A DNA stretch of 64,000 nt from Kluyveromyces lactis. Its lineage: Eukaryota > Ascomycota > Saccharomycetes > Saccharomycetales > Saccharomycetaceae. Below, piece after piece: positions 9,506 through 19,532 of this stretch. The stretch covers positions 806,001-870,000 of the forward strand of contig NC_006041.1 of assembly GCF_000002515.2 (NCBI RefSeq), written 5' to 3'. A model generated the notes under the pieces. It did not search any database. It had not been told where the DNA came from and saw only the letters and a list, made by a program, of their open reading frames with translations. Within the stretch, counting starts at the first letter, position 1, and every line of letters starts with the position of its first letter. A program made the position numbers and the translations under genes.

Positions 9506-10633
9506 TCACACTTTATCTATCATCTTTTGCAGCTTGCCGAATATACGATCTCTGTGTATAGCATCTTCATCGTCTTTGTCAGTTGGGAAGAAGTAATTTC
9601 TCTTGAATGTCTGATCATCTACGTCCATTCCAGTATCGTGATCGTCATCAGCCTCTGGCTTCAAATTGACAAAGTCACCGTCGTATTTACCGTTGTCATT
9701 ATCACTATCGGCATGGTCATCGTCGTCGTAGTCAAAGTCGACGTAATTATTGGCATTCAACGAGCTCAAAAGATTGGAAGATTCTCCGTAATTTTGAAAT
9801 AATGCATCAAACTCATCACCATTATCATTGGTGGTTTCGTTAGCCTGCTCACCGTCCACATTATAATTTTGATCCAGTTCATCATTTAATTCGTCAAGGT
9901 ATACTATATCTTCTGAATCCGTCCTATCTTCGTCACTTCCAATAAAAATTGATCTGTCATCGTCTTCATCTTCCGGATAATCGTTCTGATAATAATCTTC
10001 CTCATTTGAATCCTCATCGTCAGTCAACATTGTTTTCTCTGGATCTACTTCTTCTTCTGGGATCATGTCCCCATTATGCTCAACGATTCTGATGTATCCG
10101 ATAGTACTCTTATCGAAAACGAACTCCTCCTCATCTTCTGGTATGGTTTGTTTCACATACACATCGTAAACGTAATCTGTAGGAGGCAAGATCGGAGCTG
10201 TATATGATTTTGAATGTTTTCGACTTGCCTTGCGTTTCTTGTGCTCTGGTGAGTCCTTCTCCTTTATCTTAAGATAGTCATTTAGCATTTCCGCAATGCT
10301 ATCCGGTAGCTCTTCTTGCAATTCTGACGCTGCCTGGCGCTCCCGTTCCCTTTCAAGAACGTAAACCATTTTTTTATCATTGTTCTCATTACTCAATTTC
10401 AATAGTGGACTGTTAACATCGGGAGTCTCAAGCTCTACAGTCTTAGATAGCTTGAACACGAACTTCCCTTTTTTTGCGTTTCTCTCCTCTTCTAAGAGCA
10501 AAGCCTGTACGGAATCCTCATCCCGACGTCTTTTCACTCTGATGTACTCCACGCCAGATATGCTTTTACTCATGTCAGATATATTTGCTTCTGTAGGTAG
10601 AACAGAGTCGTTTCTGCTATGTGATTCCCTCAT
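9506..10633 (-). CDS. IWR1: Iwr1, RNA polymerase II nuclear import factor
   Basis: 375 residues. The N-terminal third carries a basic bipartite signal (EYIRVKRRRDEDSVQALL, then NAKKGKF) that recruits importin-alpha. The middle holds PDDYVYDVY-like and FVFDKSTIGYIRIV motifs typical of Iwr1. The C-terminal half is very acidic (Asp/Glu runs such as DDDDHADSDNDN). Iwr1 binds assembled Pol II in the cytoplasm and brings it into the nucleus. The ATG at 10633 is used here; a second in-frame ATG at 10573 (MSKSISGVEYIRV) is also possible. No 5' splice site or branch point is seen, although I recall the S. cerevisiae gene having a short intron. Confidence 0.92.
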   Translation of the reverse strand: MRESHSRNDSVLPTEANISDMSKSISGVEYIRVKRRRDEDSVQALLLEEERNAKKGKFVFKLSKTVELETPDVNSPLLKLSNENNDKKMVYVLERERERQAASELQEELPDSIAEMLNDYLKIKEKDSPEHKKRKASRKHSKSYTAPILPPTDYVYDVYVKQTIPEDEEEFVFDKSTIGYIRIVEHNGDMIPEEEVDPEKTMLTDDEDSNEEDYYQNDYPEDEDDDRSIFIGSDEDRTDSEDIVYLDELNDELDQNYNVDGEQANETTNDNGDEFDALFQNYGESSNLLSSLNANNYVDFDYDDDDHADSDNDNGKYDGDFVNLKPEADDDHDTGMDVDDQTFKRNYFFPTDKDDEDAIHRDRIFGKLQKMIDKV

Positions 10634-10860
10634 TAATCCATTGGTCTTGGATCAAATGATTCTTATTCTAAGTTGAAAAGGTAAATTTGGTTTTCCTAGA
10701 CAAAATGATTCTGAGCAAAACATGAAGAAAGTTGGAAAATTGACGCTAAGAACGTCAATTAGTGACAGTAAAGAAAACGATGGCAATTAGAGTTGGTATA
10801 ACTTTCATTGGTCATAGTATAGAATAGTTTTTATCAGAGAAAGGGTCTCTGATTGTAGCT

Positions 10861-11703
10861 ATGTTTTGGAATAGCTTAAACTATTTTGCGTTGGATCAAA
10901 AAGGTACTCAATATGTTAGAGTTCTTGAAGATTTAGTTACCTCTTTTGTGGGTATACCATTGTGTCCACAAAAGGACATTGTTGTAGTTGCTGGGGGCTC
11001 GAGAGGTATTGGGTCACATCTCGTTACAATGTTTGATTCCTTGGGCTATAAGACTATTCTCATTGATAAAAGATACCCATTAAATCTTATTGAACCTCAT
11101 CGAGTGTCATTTTACAAGTGCGATATTTCTGACTTTGAATATACAAGATTAATCTTGGATGATATCTCAGTAAGATTTGGTCAAATCACTGTATTTATCA
11201 ATGCGGTTTCCTTGAAAAGTTTTACTGACGCCGAAGTGGGGAAAGGTGTGAGTTTGAGAAAGTTAATGAGAACAGTGTATGCGGGCAGCATGCATATTAT
11301 TCAGCATATTTTACCTAAAATGATAGCGTACGATCGCGGTTATATAATTGACATTGCTTCAACGGAAGGCTTATACACTACGGAAAATAAGTCTTCTTAT
11401 GGTGCCATACAAGCAACGAAGTTTCAATTACTCCAACTGATTGAACAGACGTTGAAAGAGCAATATAAGAAGAATTTTTTGATCAGCAACGGCCGAGTTC
11501 GCTGCTTACTTTTGATTTTTGGTAAAGCTCTTAATTCTAAACCGCACCAGGATATGACGACGGCTAAAACTGTTTTCAGTGCTATCTTTCATAATAGACA
11601 AGGTGTTCAGGGATACTCGATGAGGACGAATTTCAAATTAGCTCTAAGAGAATTGGATTGGCAATGGTATCAGATGTTCAAATATTTATCCCCCTTCCTA
11701 TAA
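10861..11703 (+). CDS. short-chain dehydrogenase/reductase, YDL114W type
   Basis: 280 residues with a Rossmann fold. The nucleotide-binding glycine motif GGSRGIG is at residues 45-51 (the usual leading Thr is Ala44), and acidic DKR after beta-2 suggests NAD(H). The active-site region reads IDIASTEG then SSYGAIQATKF: Tyr180 is present, but the Lys expected four residues later is Gln184. The classical YxxxK pair is therefore broken, and normal SDR catalysis is doubtful. The N-terminus before the fold is hydrophobic/aromatic and may bind membrane. The substrate is unknown even in S. cerevisiae. Position between IWR1 and ATG20 matches YDL114W. Confidence 0.85.
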   Translation: MFWNSLNYFALDQKGTQYVRVLEDLVTSFVGIPLCPQKDIVVVAGGSRGIGSHLVTMFDSLGYKTILIDKRYPLNLIEPHRVSFYKCDISDFEYTRLILDDISVRFGQITVFINAVSLKSFTDAEVGKGVSLRKLMRTVYAGSMHIIQHILPKMIAYDRGYIIDIASTEGLYTTENKSSYGAIQATKFQLLQLIEQTLKEQYKKNFLISNGRVRCLLLIFGKALNSKPHQDMTTAKTVFSAIFHNRQGVQGYSMRTNFKLALRELDWQWYQMFKYLSPFL

Positions 11704-11828
11704 AACTTTTGCCGTTTATGAATATCCGTTCCTTAATGCCGCTCTTGTTGAGAATCTAAACGCGGGAGGGTGGAATTCATATATGTAAAATGTATATATT
11801 CAAAAAAATCTGTTAATTCAAAAGCTGA

Positions 11829-13739
11829 TTATGCTTCCTGAATGCGATTATGTAGCTCTTTCCATATTTCAAGATTTCTAGTGGCATTCTCCTTCATATA
11901 TTTCGCATAATTCTTAAAGATTTGAGTCAATTCTTCGTCACGTTCTTTAATGAAGTTTGGTAATTCAGTATTCTTTAGAGTTTCAGAAATAACGACGAGA
12001 TCACTAGTAGCAACTTTCAATGTTTCATCTAGTTGTATCAACTCTTTCTCTAAGGATCTTGCAGCTGCTGCAGGATCTTGTTCCTGATAACTGACAGAGT
12101 CCTTAATTATGATTGCAAGTTGGGTAAACTTATTTATGAATTTTCCAGAGTAGCTTTGTGGTCCTGCAGGGTTTTCTAGATTCACTGCTCCATTTGTACC
12201 AAGCTCTTCCTTTACCATATTGTCTATTTGCTTGTGGTCGTTTTCTTGCTGTTGGAACTTGATGAGTTGACCTCGCTTGTAAAGTATTGTCCTTTCTAAG
12301 ATATCTTTTTGGATCAACTTTAACCTTCTATAATGAATTAAATCCCGCACAGCAGTGGCCATGTGGGCACATTCACTAAGAGGCTCATTAATGTTGTAAT
12401 GCAAATTTCCGACAAGAGTTTCCAGAATTTCTTGCAGAGTCCCATATGCATCACTGGAGTGTGAAAGTAATTCTGCTAGTCCACTCTCGTTCTTTGTTTC
12501 GTCAGTTGACAATTGTGCAAACTCAGAGCTGATTCCTTTCAAATCTTCCCGTAAATAGTTCACCTCCTTGGTAGTAGCTCTTGAGTATTTATACAAACCA
12601 GAATGTATCAATTGTTCGTAATTTTTGAATTCCGCTTCAATTTTAGTGAACTCATCAGCGTCCGAAGCTGAATGATTGTCCTTTGATGCCAGCAGTTGTG
12701 TTGATGATGACGGTACTGGCAAATATGAATGTGCTTTTGTAGTGTTTGTAGGGTCTATTGGATTGCACTGAAGAACACTTTTCGGTAATGATGAGATAGT
12801 AAGAGAGCTTGTGATTAGATCGTTCCAATTTTTATTGTTCGGATCCAAAAAGTCGTACACGATAGAAGTCTTTGTTATTTCCTGGTTTTTCAAGAGTCTG
12901 TTCAAGAAACTTGTAAGCATCCTGATTCTGTGCCGTATGAGCTTCTCATCATTCGTGGTAACCGGTCCGTTAATTACTGATAGCGAAAGATCTACTGAGT
13001 CTCCGCTTTCCGTTGGTAATAGGTAACTTGATTTAGAATATGTCATTGCTTTTCCGTAACTCTTGAGTGATTGCTTTTCAGGAATTGGCGGGATCAAACT
13101 TATTGGAAATAACTTAACTAACACTTTCCGCAAACTCTCAAAATCGCTGTAACGCCGCTTCACAATTGAATCACCATATTTGATAGCGTAAGCGATATAT
13201 GTTCTTCCCTGTCCTTCGGATACTTTACTTGCCTCGAGTATTTGGGCCCTTTTCTTACCTTCTTTTGTCATCCCGCTCGCGTTATGGTTTAAGGTATTAT
13301 ATGGCACATCTGGCGAACTATCCTTACTCGTAGCTACTGAGCTCCTACGCCGTTCCTTACTATTTTTTCTTCTGTTTGGCTGAAGAAGCTGGTCCTCGTT
13401 ATCATCACTTCCGGCGTTTTTGGCATTCTCATCATCGTCATCATTCTTTCCATTCTCATCACTTCCGTCCACGTTATCCTGCATATAGTTGAAAAATGGG
13501 TTGTCCTTTTTGATAATCTGGGTATGTATTACATTCTCATGAGGTTGATCACCGTTCTGGTTCGTGACTGCAGTGTCTTTGGGAGATCCGTTGCTTTCCC
13601 TTCTCATCTCGCTCTGCGTCTGTAAATCAGGTTCATGCTCCTTATGCTCCTCAACAGTCTTATTGTTTTTAAGTCTTGAAGGACTGTTATTTTCTAAATG
13701 CGTTACTGAATTCGGCATTGGTTCAAAATTTATCTGCAT
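11829..13739 (-). CDS. ATG20: Atg20/Snx42 sorting nexin (PX-BAR)
   Basis: 636 residues, near the S. cerevisiae 640. A charged, disordered N-terminus (about 1-165) precedes a PX domain with the phosphoinositide-binding core RRYSDFESLR and the PPIPEK loop. A long helical BAR region follows (about 345-636), rich in coiled-coil heptads. Atg20 pairs with Snx4 on endosomes, retrieving cargo such as Snc1 and serving selective autophagy (Cvt pathway, pexophagy). The start at 13739 is the first ATG. Neighbours YDL114W-type and TRM3 match the S. cerevisiae order. Confidence 0.93.
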   Translation of the reverse strand: MQINFEPMPNSVTHLENNSPSRLKNNKTVEEHKEHEPDLQTQSEMRRESNGSPKDTAVTNQNGDQPHENVIHTQIIKKDNPFFNYMQDNVDGSDENGKNDDDDENAKNAGSDDNEDQLLQPNRRKNSKERRRSSVATSKDSSPDVPYNTLNHNASGMTKEGKKRAQILEASKVSEGQGRTYIAYAIKYGDSIVKRRYSDFESLRKVLVKLFPISLIPPIPEKQSLKSYGKAMTYSKSSYLLPTESGDSVDLSLSVINGPVTTNDEKLIRHRIRMLTSFLNRLLKNQEITKTSIVYDFLDPNNKNWNDLITSSLTISSLPKSVLQCNPIDPTNTTKAHSYLPVPSSSTQLLASKDNHSASDADEFTKIEAEFKNYEQLIHSGLYKYSRATTKEVNYLREDLKGISSEFAQLSTDETKNESGLAELLSHSSDAYGTLQEILETLVGNLHYNINEPLSECAHMATAVRDLIHYRRLKLIQKDILERTILYKRGQLIKFQQQENDHKQIDNMVKEELGTNGAVNLENPAGPQSYSGKFINKFTQLAIIIKDSVSYQEQDPAAAARSLEKELIQLDETLKVATSDLVVISETLKNTELPNFIKERDEELTQIFKNYAKYMKENATRNLEIWKELHNRIQEA

Positions 13740-14094
13740 AAGGTCACTAAATAGCTCTTCATATGCTCCTAATTCAACCCTTTATCTACTCATATTGAAG
13801 TTCGTGTCAATTCATAAGGGGCGTTTTACATGTCAACAAGTTGTAACTTAACTGCCATGTTCGGGTAACAGTCTTCTCGATTTCTAATACGTGTTTCGGG
13901 GCCCAAAGTTTTTCTGGCGCAGCCCAATTGTTCATCATCAACATGCATCTTGAAAAATCATTTATACCATTACGGTTAGTTAAATCGATCTGACCAGATG
14001 AGATGCGATGAGACCAGATAAACTTAATTACATGTTATGGGAATGTATATAGTTTTAGAACCTGATTTCAACGTAAGGATTTTTATATCAGATA
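13740..14094. promoter_or_regulatory. ATG20/TRM3 divergent promoter
   Basis: Shared upstream region of 355 bases. It carries a PAC-type element at 14005-14012 near TRM3. No gene is seen. Confidence 0.55.
14005..14012 (+). promoter_or_regulatory. PAC element (GCGATGAG) upstream of TRM3
   Basis: Exact GCGATGAG about 83 bases before the TRM3 start. PAC sites are bound by Dot6/Tod6 and mark ribosome- and tRNA-biogenesis genes in yeasts, which fits a tRNA methyltransferase. Confidence 0.55.
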
Positions 14095-17000
14095 ATGAGC
14101 CACTCAAGGCAAATCTTGGGTAGGTATATCTCGCCCTCAGTACAAGAAGAGATTCTTTCCTCACTCATTGAAACTGAAGATTATGAAGGTATTAGTTCGG
14201 TGCTAAGTTCGGTTGAACTAACAGAAGATGTCTCCATTAACACTGGCAATAGACTATCTATCACTCTTGGAGAAGTAATCGCTAAACATGTCAATGATGA
14301 CGATGGTTTGCGAGTTGAAAAAGATCAACAACTAATTGCATTGCTTAAGCTTTGTCCCAAGCTAAAGCAAAGCAATAAATTTATGCATGATTTTCTAAGT
14401 TCCCATTTGAGCTCATTCATCCTTTCGCATATAACAATGCTATTTGATGTTGAATGTCAACAACTGATTAGAATATCTGGGTTTATTCAAGTTAACTCGC
14501 TCGATGACGGATTGATCTTAGATGGAACAAAACTGCTAGACATTCTTGAAGTGTTGGTTCAAGGGTCCGCTTCAGGATCATATAACGACCTCATCGCCAA
14601 CAGTGTCAACATTGGAAAGCTACTCTTTTTACTTTCGTTATCGAAGGATGAGAAACTTTCAAATGCGGCGACTTCTTTGTTCAAATGGTGGATCCCATCG
14701 TTCGCTACAGCCTGCAAAGAGGATGAGAAACTAGATATAACCGTATGGTCTCTTTTACGTAACTTGCTTACCGAAAGCGCACCAATCACAGTTGCAAAAA
14801 ATGGCTATATCTTTTGTTTAAGGATGTTAATGGAGGATGGATTCTCAACAACAAGTCAAAGTTTCGCCCAATCAAAAGATTACTGGAATTTAATACAATC
14901 CGGACTAAACCAGGAGGTTCATGAAATCAAGAAAATTGTGCTCTCTATCATGAAGTTGAGTCTCCAATTACTTGCTCAAAATAACTTACCCATCCTAACC
15001 GATATTATCCAATTCAGTGGAAGTAGGTCTGAGATTGAATCATGGAAAAAGTTTACCACCTTATATGAGATTGTCGGGATTGATACCGCTTTGAATCAGT
15101 GTGAGGCGGCTGCGCCAGATATCCTTGATATTTTTGGAGATCCAAATGTTCATGCTAGTTGGGGTTTAATCATTCTATCCACCGGTTTAAGAGCAACTAT
15201 GGAATCGGTCAGAAAATTCACGCTTAGACTGATGCTACAAATCAAGCACAAAGCTGTATTCAATGCCAATACCCGGTTATTATGCGATGTGTTCTTACCT
15301 GCTACAATGCAAGCTTCTTTCTTCAACGTTGCTGACGAACATTGTGAATATGGAGAAAGTGTTGCAAATTTTGTTGCGGAGATACTACTAACGTCAGATG
15401 ATAAAGGGACCATTCTCGAGCTGCTTTTGAATGCCTTATACGACTTCAGGAACATGTTTGACGCAGGAAGGATTTACATTGCTTATGGAGTTCTCTGTGG
15501 TGTAGAAAAATTGAAAGAAAGAGTTTTTGAAACTAGACACATTGAAATAATCAGGATGCTGTTCCTGTGCCGGTGTGAAGAGAATATCTTACAAACTACT
15601 ATTCAAAGCATTTACTTGAAATATATGCTATTTTCCAACTTATCTGCTCCTGAATTTCTTCAAACATTAGCCATGCATGTCAAGAGTGATAACGGCTATG
15701 AATACATATCCAGAACAATAGGCAGTTTCCGTGACTTTTGTATTGTCAACTATAATCAATCTTTAGAAGGATATGAAGTTCCACAAGACGCATTGTACCA
15801 AGTACTTGCCTATGAATTATTTGATTGTGAGCCTTATGAAATCTCGGATCAATTTTTGATTGAGATCGTCAAAGCAGATTGTAACTATTCCGATTTATCA
15901 GAAGAATATTATGCTTTCTTAACTGAGTTAGTGACAATGGAAAGTAATAACTACAAGGAAGCTAAAGTCATTTTGGACCTACCACAGTTTACGCCAGCTG
16001 TCTACGGTGCCATTAATCCTCTGCCAATTTTTAAGAGCTTGTTCTCCGAGTTTTTACCTGATAAATTCGACTTTTTTGTATCATTGTTTGATAAGGTTAT
16101 GCAAAGTCCTTCTCAGATCACCATATCCTTTGAAAATTTGCTTAATTTATACCGCATAATTGGGGAGTACATAAGATCAGAAAACAATCTTCCTTTCAAG
16201 CTAAAAGATGAAATTTATGCAAATTTCTTCAAGTTGCTAAGAATTTGCATCAAATCATCTCCCCTGACTGAAGAACAGCTGAATACATTATTGGATCTCT
16301 TGCAAGAAAATGCCGAAAGGGATAATGGAAATTATTTGGGAAATCTTGAAATCAGCTATCTTTGTCAATCAATATTAGATGTCTACATTCTCCCAACACT
16401 GCATGAGCTTACTGATATGGAGAAACATGTTTTGAATAGTGCAATGGGTTTACAGTGCAGAATATGGGATTCTTTAATAGAAGAGAGGTTGGTACTCAAT
16501 CAACAACCATTGCATTTGGCTCTCATAAGAGGCATCTTCCATTATACGACATTCTTATCTGCCCTCAATGATCAGGCTATTTTCAAGATCATGCTTCATT
16601 ACGCAACTGCCATTTTAGATCAATCTTTTTCGAGGAGAACATTGAAACCAGTTCTCAGCCAGCAAATCTTAGGGTTTATGGAAGTGTATGGAAGTTCACT
16701 ACCAAACCAGCAATATTCGGACTTTGCTAGGTTGCTATCTGATGTTTTCACTCATGAAAGTATGAATCTCAACATCTACAATTTAAAACCTGCAATTGCC
16801 AAGCTATTTGATTCCAAGCTTGGTTTATATATTGACGGAGGATTATACAAGTTTGTTTATGGTGCAACAGAAGTGGTTACGAAATCACGCATAATTAAAG
16901 CTCTTTTATATTCAAGCAAGGAGTTTAGACGTCAATTTTTGCAGGTGATGCTCCAAGAAGACCCTAACATGTTAAAAGCGAAGAAAAAAACTGATGGACC

Positions 17001-18288
17001 AGAAGAAATTCAACGATTACAAAAATGGCAACTGTGCCTTCTATCGATCAAATCAGTCGATAAAGATGTTCTAACAGGTTTGTGTTCTGATTATATCATT
17101 CCTTCTCTTGTGGAAGAATCGTCTCCGTTAGTAAGAGTTTATTCAGAATGGTTCATTGCATATGACCTATGGGTTACAGCGACAGATAATCATAAAAATC
17201 CAAATGAGGACTTTCTGTTCAAACTTTTAGAAGACACCTCTCGTCCTGTTTTACAAGCAAGTGTTGAACGTTTGTTATTCTTATCTTTGAAGGCAGCGAA
17301 GGAGACAGGTCATTTTTTCAGGCCAATGGAAAGATTTGTCGCACAACTGATAACTAATTGCTCCTCAAACAAACCATTAATTAGACATTTCTCTAATTCC
17401 CTCATTCTTTTGTTTTGGCCAACCTTTGAAGATGACATCAAAGATAATATTTTGCGATCCATTATTTCTAAGCTATACAGCGATGCTAAGAAGATCCAAG
17501 TACAAGGTCAATTCAGAGCCGGTGACGCAAACACTTGGAGCATCAATAACGACCTTAAGTTAACAAGTATATTTGGCGGCGTATTATTGAAAATTATGGA
17601 TCATAAAGTTCCATATATAAATAGTAAGATATTCAAAGCCATTAACATCGATGACGGTGAATTTGAAATAGGATCGGAAGAGAGTGAACTATGGTTGACC
17701 AAAAGAAGTAGTAATCTAGTAAATTCAACTGAGTTAGCAAAAAACTCGCCCCTACAAACGAAGAGTGGTGCTTGGGAAGCTGTCTTGGATTTCGATAATC
17801 AAAAATCCATTGAGTCTGTTGCACGATCTGAATTAATTGTCGTAGCTTCATTAGTGGATAAAGCACCCAATCTCGGAGGTATTTGTAGACTCTGTGACGT
17901 GTTGGGTGTCGGTACTATGACAATTCATGATATTAGAGTCAAACAGCATCCTCAATTCAAAAATGTTGCGGTTACAGCGGACCGCTGGATGCCTATTGAA
18001 GAAGTTCCTGTCGATGGTATAATATCTTACATGAATGCAAAGAAGTTGGAAGGATATACGTTAATTGGATTGGAGCAGACTGATTCTTCCATTCAACTGA
18101 ATTCTGAATTTAAATTTCCATCAAAATCTGTCATTTTACTAGGAACAGAAGCTCATGGTATTCCAGGGCATTTGTTAAAGGAGTTGGATTTATGCTTAGA
18201 AATCAAACAATCTGGGGTAATAAGATCCATGAATATCCAAACTGCAACAGCTGTTATCGTTCATTCGTACTCGATCCAGCATTTATAG
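14095..18288 (+). CDS. TRM3: tRNA (Gm18) 2'-O-ribose methyltransferase
   Basis: 1397 residues (S. cerevisiae about 1436). A very long helical, repeat-like N-terminal region makes up most of the protein. The last ~150 residues form a SpoU/SPOUT knotted methyltransferase: the VASLVDKAPNLGGICRLCDV start motif, then LLGTEAHGIPG near residue 1349, then LEIKQSGVIRSMNIQTATAV, which is the SAM-binding knot. Trm3 methylates the 2'-OH of conserved G18 in the tRNA D-loop, in the cytoplasm. The large N-terminal part probably binds tRNA. Same order and strand as YDL112W beside ATG20 and RRP42. Confidence 0.95.
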   Translation: MSHSRQILGRYISPSVQEEILSSLIETEDYEGISSVLSSVELTEDVSINTGNRLSITLGEVIAKHVNDDDGLRVEKDQQLIALLKLCPKLKQSNKFMHDFLSSHLSSFILSHITMLFDVECQQLIRISGFIQVNSLDDGLILDGTKLLDILEVLVQGSASGSYNDLIANSVNIGKLLFLLSLSKDEKLSNAATSLFKWWIPSFATACKEDEKLDITVWSLLRNLLTESAPITVAKNGYIFCLRMLMEDGFSTTSQSFAQSKDYWNLIQSGLNQEVHEIKKIVLSIMKLSLQLLAQNNLPILTDIIQFSGSRSEIESWKKFTTLYEIVGIDTALNQCEAAAPDILDIFGDPNVHASWGLIILSTGLRATMESVRKFTLRLMLQIKHKAVFNANTRLLCDVFLPATMQASFFNVADEHCEYGESVANFVAEILLTSDDKGTILELLLNALYDFRNMFDAGRIYIAYGVLCGVEKLKERVFETRHIEIIRMLFLCRCEENILQTTIQSIYLKYMLFSNLSAPEFLQTLAMHVKSDNGYEYISRTIGSFRDFCIVNYNQSLEGYEVPQDALYQVLAYELFDCEPYEISDQFLIEIVKADCNYSDLSEEYYAFLTELVTMESNNYKEAKVILDLPQFTPAVYGAINPLPIFKSLFSEFLPDKFDFFVSLFDKVMQSPSQITISFENLLNLYRIIGEYIRSENNLPFKLKDEIYANFFKLLRICIKSSPLTEEQLNTLLDLLQENAERDNGNYLGNLEISYLCQSILDVYILPTLHELTDMEKHVLNSAMGLQCRIWDSLIEERLVLNQQPLHLALIRGIFHYTTFLSALNDQAIFKIMLHYATAILDQSFSRRTLKPVLSQQILGFMEVYGSSLPNQQYSDFARLLSDVFTHESMNLNIYNLKPAIAKLFDSKLGLYIDGGLYKFVYGATEVVTKSRIIKALLYSSKEFRRQFLQVMLQEDPNMLKAKKKTDGPEEIQRLQKWQLCLLSIKSVDKDVLTGLCSDYIIPSLVEESSPLVRVYSEWFIAYDLWVTATDNHKNPNEDFLFKLLEDTSRPVLQASVERLLFLSLKAAKETGHFFRPMERFVAQLITNCSSNKPLIRHFSNSLILLFWPTFEDDIKDNILRSIISKLYSDAKKIQVQGQFRAGDANTWSINNDLKLTSIFGGVLLKIMDHKVPYINSKIFKAINIDDGEFEIGSEESELWLTKRSSNLVNSTELAKNSPLQTKSGAWEAVLDFDNQKSIESVARSELIVVASLVDKAPNLGGICRLCDVLGVGTMTIHDIRVKQHPQFKNVAVTADRWMPIEEVPVDGIISYMNAKKLEGYTLIGLEQTDSSIQLNSEFKFPSKSVILLGTEAHGIPGHLLKELDLCLEIKQSGVIRSMNIQTATAVIVHSYSIQHL

Positions 18289-18343
18289 ATATGCATTTAT
18301 AATAAACACCCTGAAAAGTACCTATTTACTATTTAAATGTTCC

Positions 18344-19138
18344 TTAATCTGAAGCATCCAAAGCTTTTTCAATATGTGGTGCGTATTGACGAATTAACTT
18401 GAACGCTTGTTCTAAATGATGCTGACTGAACCCTTTGATATTATCGTTATTCAAGCCAACAGATCTTATCGGAGAAGTAACCTTATCTTTGTACCACGTA
18501 ATTAGAAGGCCATTGTTCGATACTATGCTCTCTTCAAAAGTTGGATCCACAAAAACACCGTCTCCTACAATTGCGAACGTAAACAATAAAGGAGCATCTG
18601 CCTCTAGCTTAACCATATCGTAATCATGGAATGTGGGTAGCTCCTCCACTTCTAAGTCATCGTCGTTCGATATTAGTTTCGGTAGCCATGTGTTTTTCAA
18701 AGCGCTGAAAATGGCGAAAGATATCATTGAGATCGGGTATGATTTGGAGGCAAGCACCAAAACGTCAATGTAAAGTTTGAAACTGTACCTTTTCGTGAGC
18801 ATTAGCTTTTTCTGATCAATAGTTTGTTTGAGCAATTTGGATAATAGTGAAGACATGCTGGTAACCAATGGAGAGTCATCTCTGTGGCCTTGGATGTCGA
18901 CATCAGCAACAAGCAATTCTTGTTCTACCGTATGGTCCACGACTTTAGTTTTTACACTCACTATACACTCGCTTCCTCCGCTTAATATCACACGGCTGGA
19001 TCCATTAGAATTGGGAAGGAAATCAGTAGATACTTCCAATGGTCTAAATTGATGTGGACCTCTTCCATCCGGTCTTAATGGGGGATCTAATGTTAGAGAA
19101 TCGTATAGGAACGATTTTTCAGTTAACGAAAGTCCCAT
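18344..19138 (-). CDS. RRP42: exosome ring subunit Rrp42
   Basis: 264 residues with an RNase PH fold. The motif DPPLRPDGRGPHQFRPLEV near residues 17-35 is the family entry, followed by a strand-rich core. Rrp42 is one of six catalytically inactive PH-like subunits forming the ring of the nuclear and cytoplasmic exosome, which guides RNA to Dis3 and Rrp6. Its 3' end lies close to that of TRM3 (convergent, 55 bases). The upstream region has repeated GATGAG-like elements on the gene strand, common for rRNA-processing genes. Confidence 0.95.
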   Translation of the reverse strand: MGLSLTEKSFLYDSLTLDPPLRPDGRGPHQFRPLEVSTDFLPNSNGSSRVILSGGSECIVSVKTKVVDHTVEQELLVADVDIQGHRDDSPLVTSMSSLLSKLLKQTIDQKKLMLTKRYSFKLYIDVLVLASKSYPISMISFAIFSALKNTWLPKLISNDDDLEVEELPTFHDYDMVKLEADAPLLFTFAIVGDGVFVDPTFEESIVSNNGLLITWYKDKVTSPIRSVGLNNDNIKGFSQHHLEQAFKLIRQYAPHIEKALDASD

Positions 19139-19532
19139 TATCTTCTTATATTATTTGATTTTTTTTTTAACGAGATGGGTCTGCTTCGTGAGAAGATAAC
19201 TCGCTTTAAACTCAGATGTTTCTATTGCTGTTGATAGAAGGGAAATAAGCCTTTTCTCATCATCTCATTGCATCTCATCTCAAGCTCATATAAGTCAATA
19301 CTGAAATTAGTTCAGATTTTTCATTTCTTCTTTTCGCTAATGCACATTAATATTCGGTGTTACCCGGATATAATTGGCCATTAGTGAGATGTTCTGTCAG
19401 GTGTCAGTCACGGTTCGAAGTACTAACATACGATGAATGCTGACTGACTGATATTGAAGTTGTACTGATACAGGGTGCTGATGTTTAATATATATACAAA
19501 TACATCAACTGTTTTATGGACATAATTATTCC
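19139..19532. promoter_or_regulatory. RRP42 upstream region / RRT6 3' flank
   Basis: 394 bases without a gene. It carries the CTCAT/CATCTC cluster at 19257-19289 upstream of RRP42. Confidence 0.5.
19257..19289 (-). promoter_or_regulatory. PAC-like GATGAG cluster upstream of RRP42
   Basis: On the gene strand this reads as repeated GATGAG/AATGAG units about 120-150 bases before the RRP42 start. It is a degenerate form of the PAC element found before rRNA-processing genes. Confidence 0.4.
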
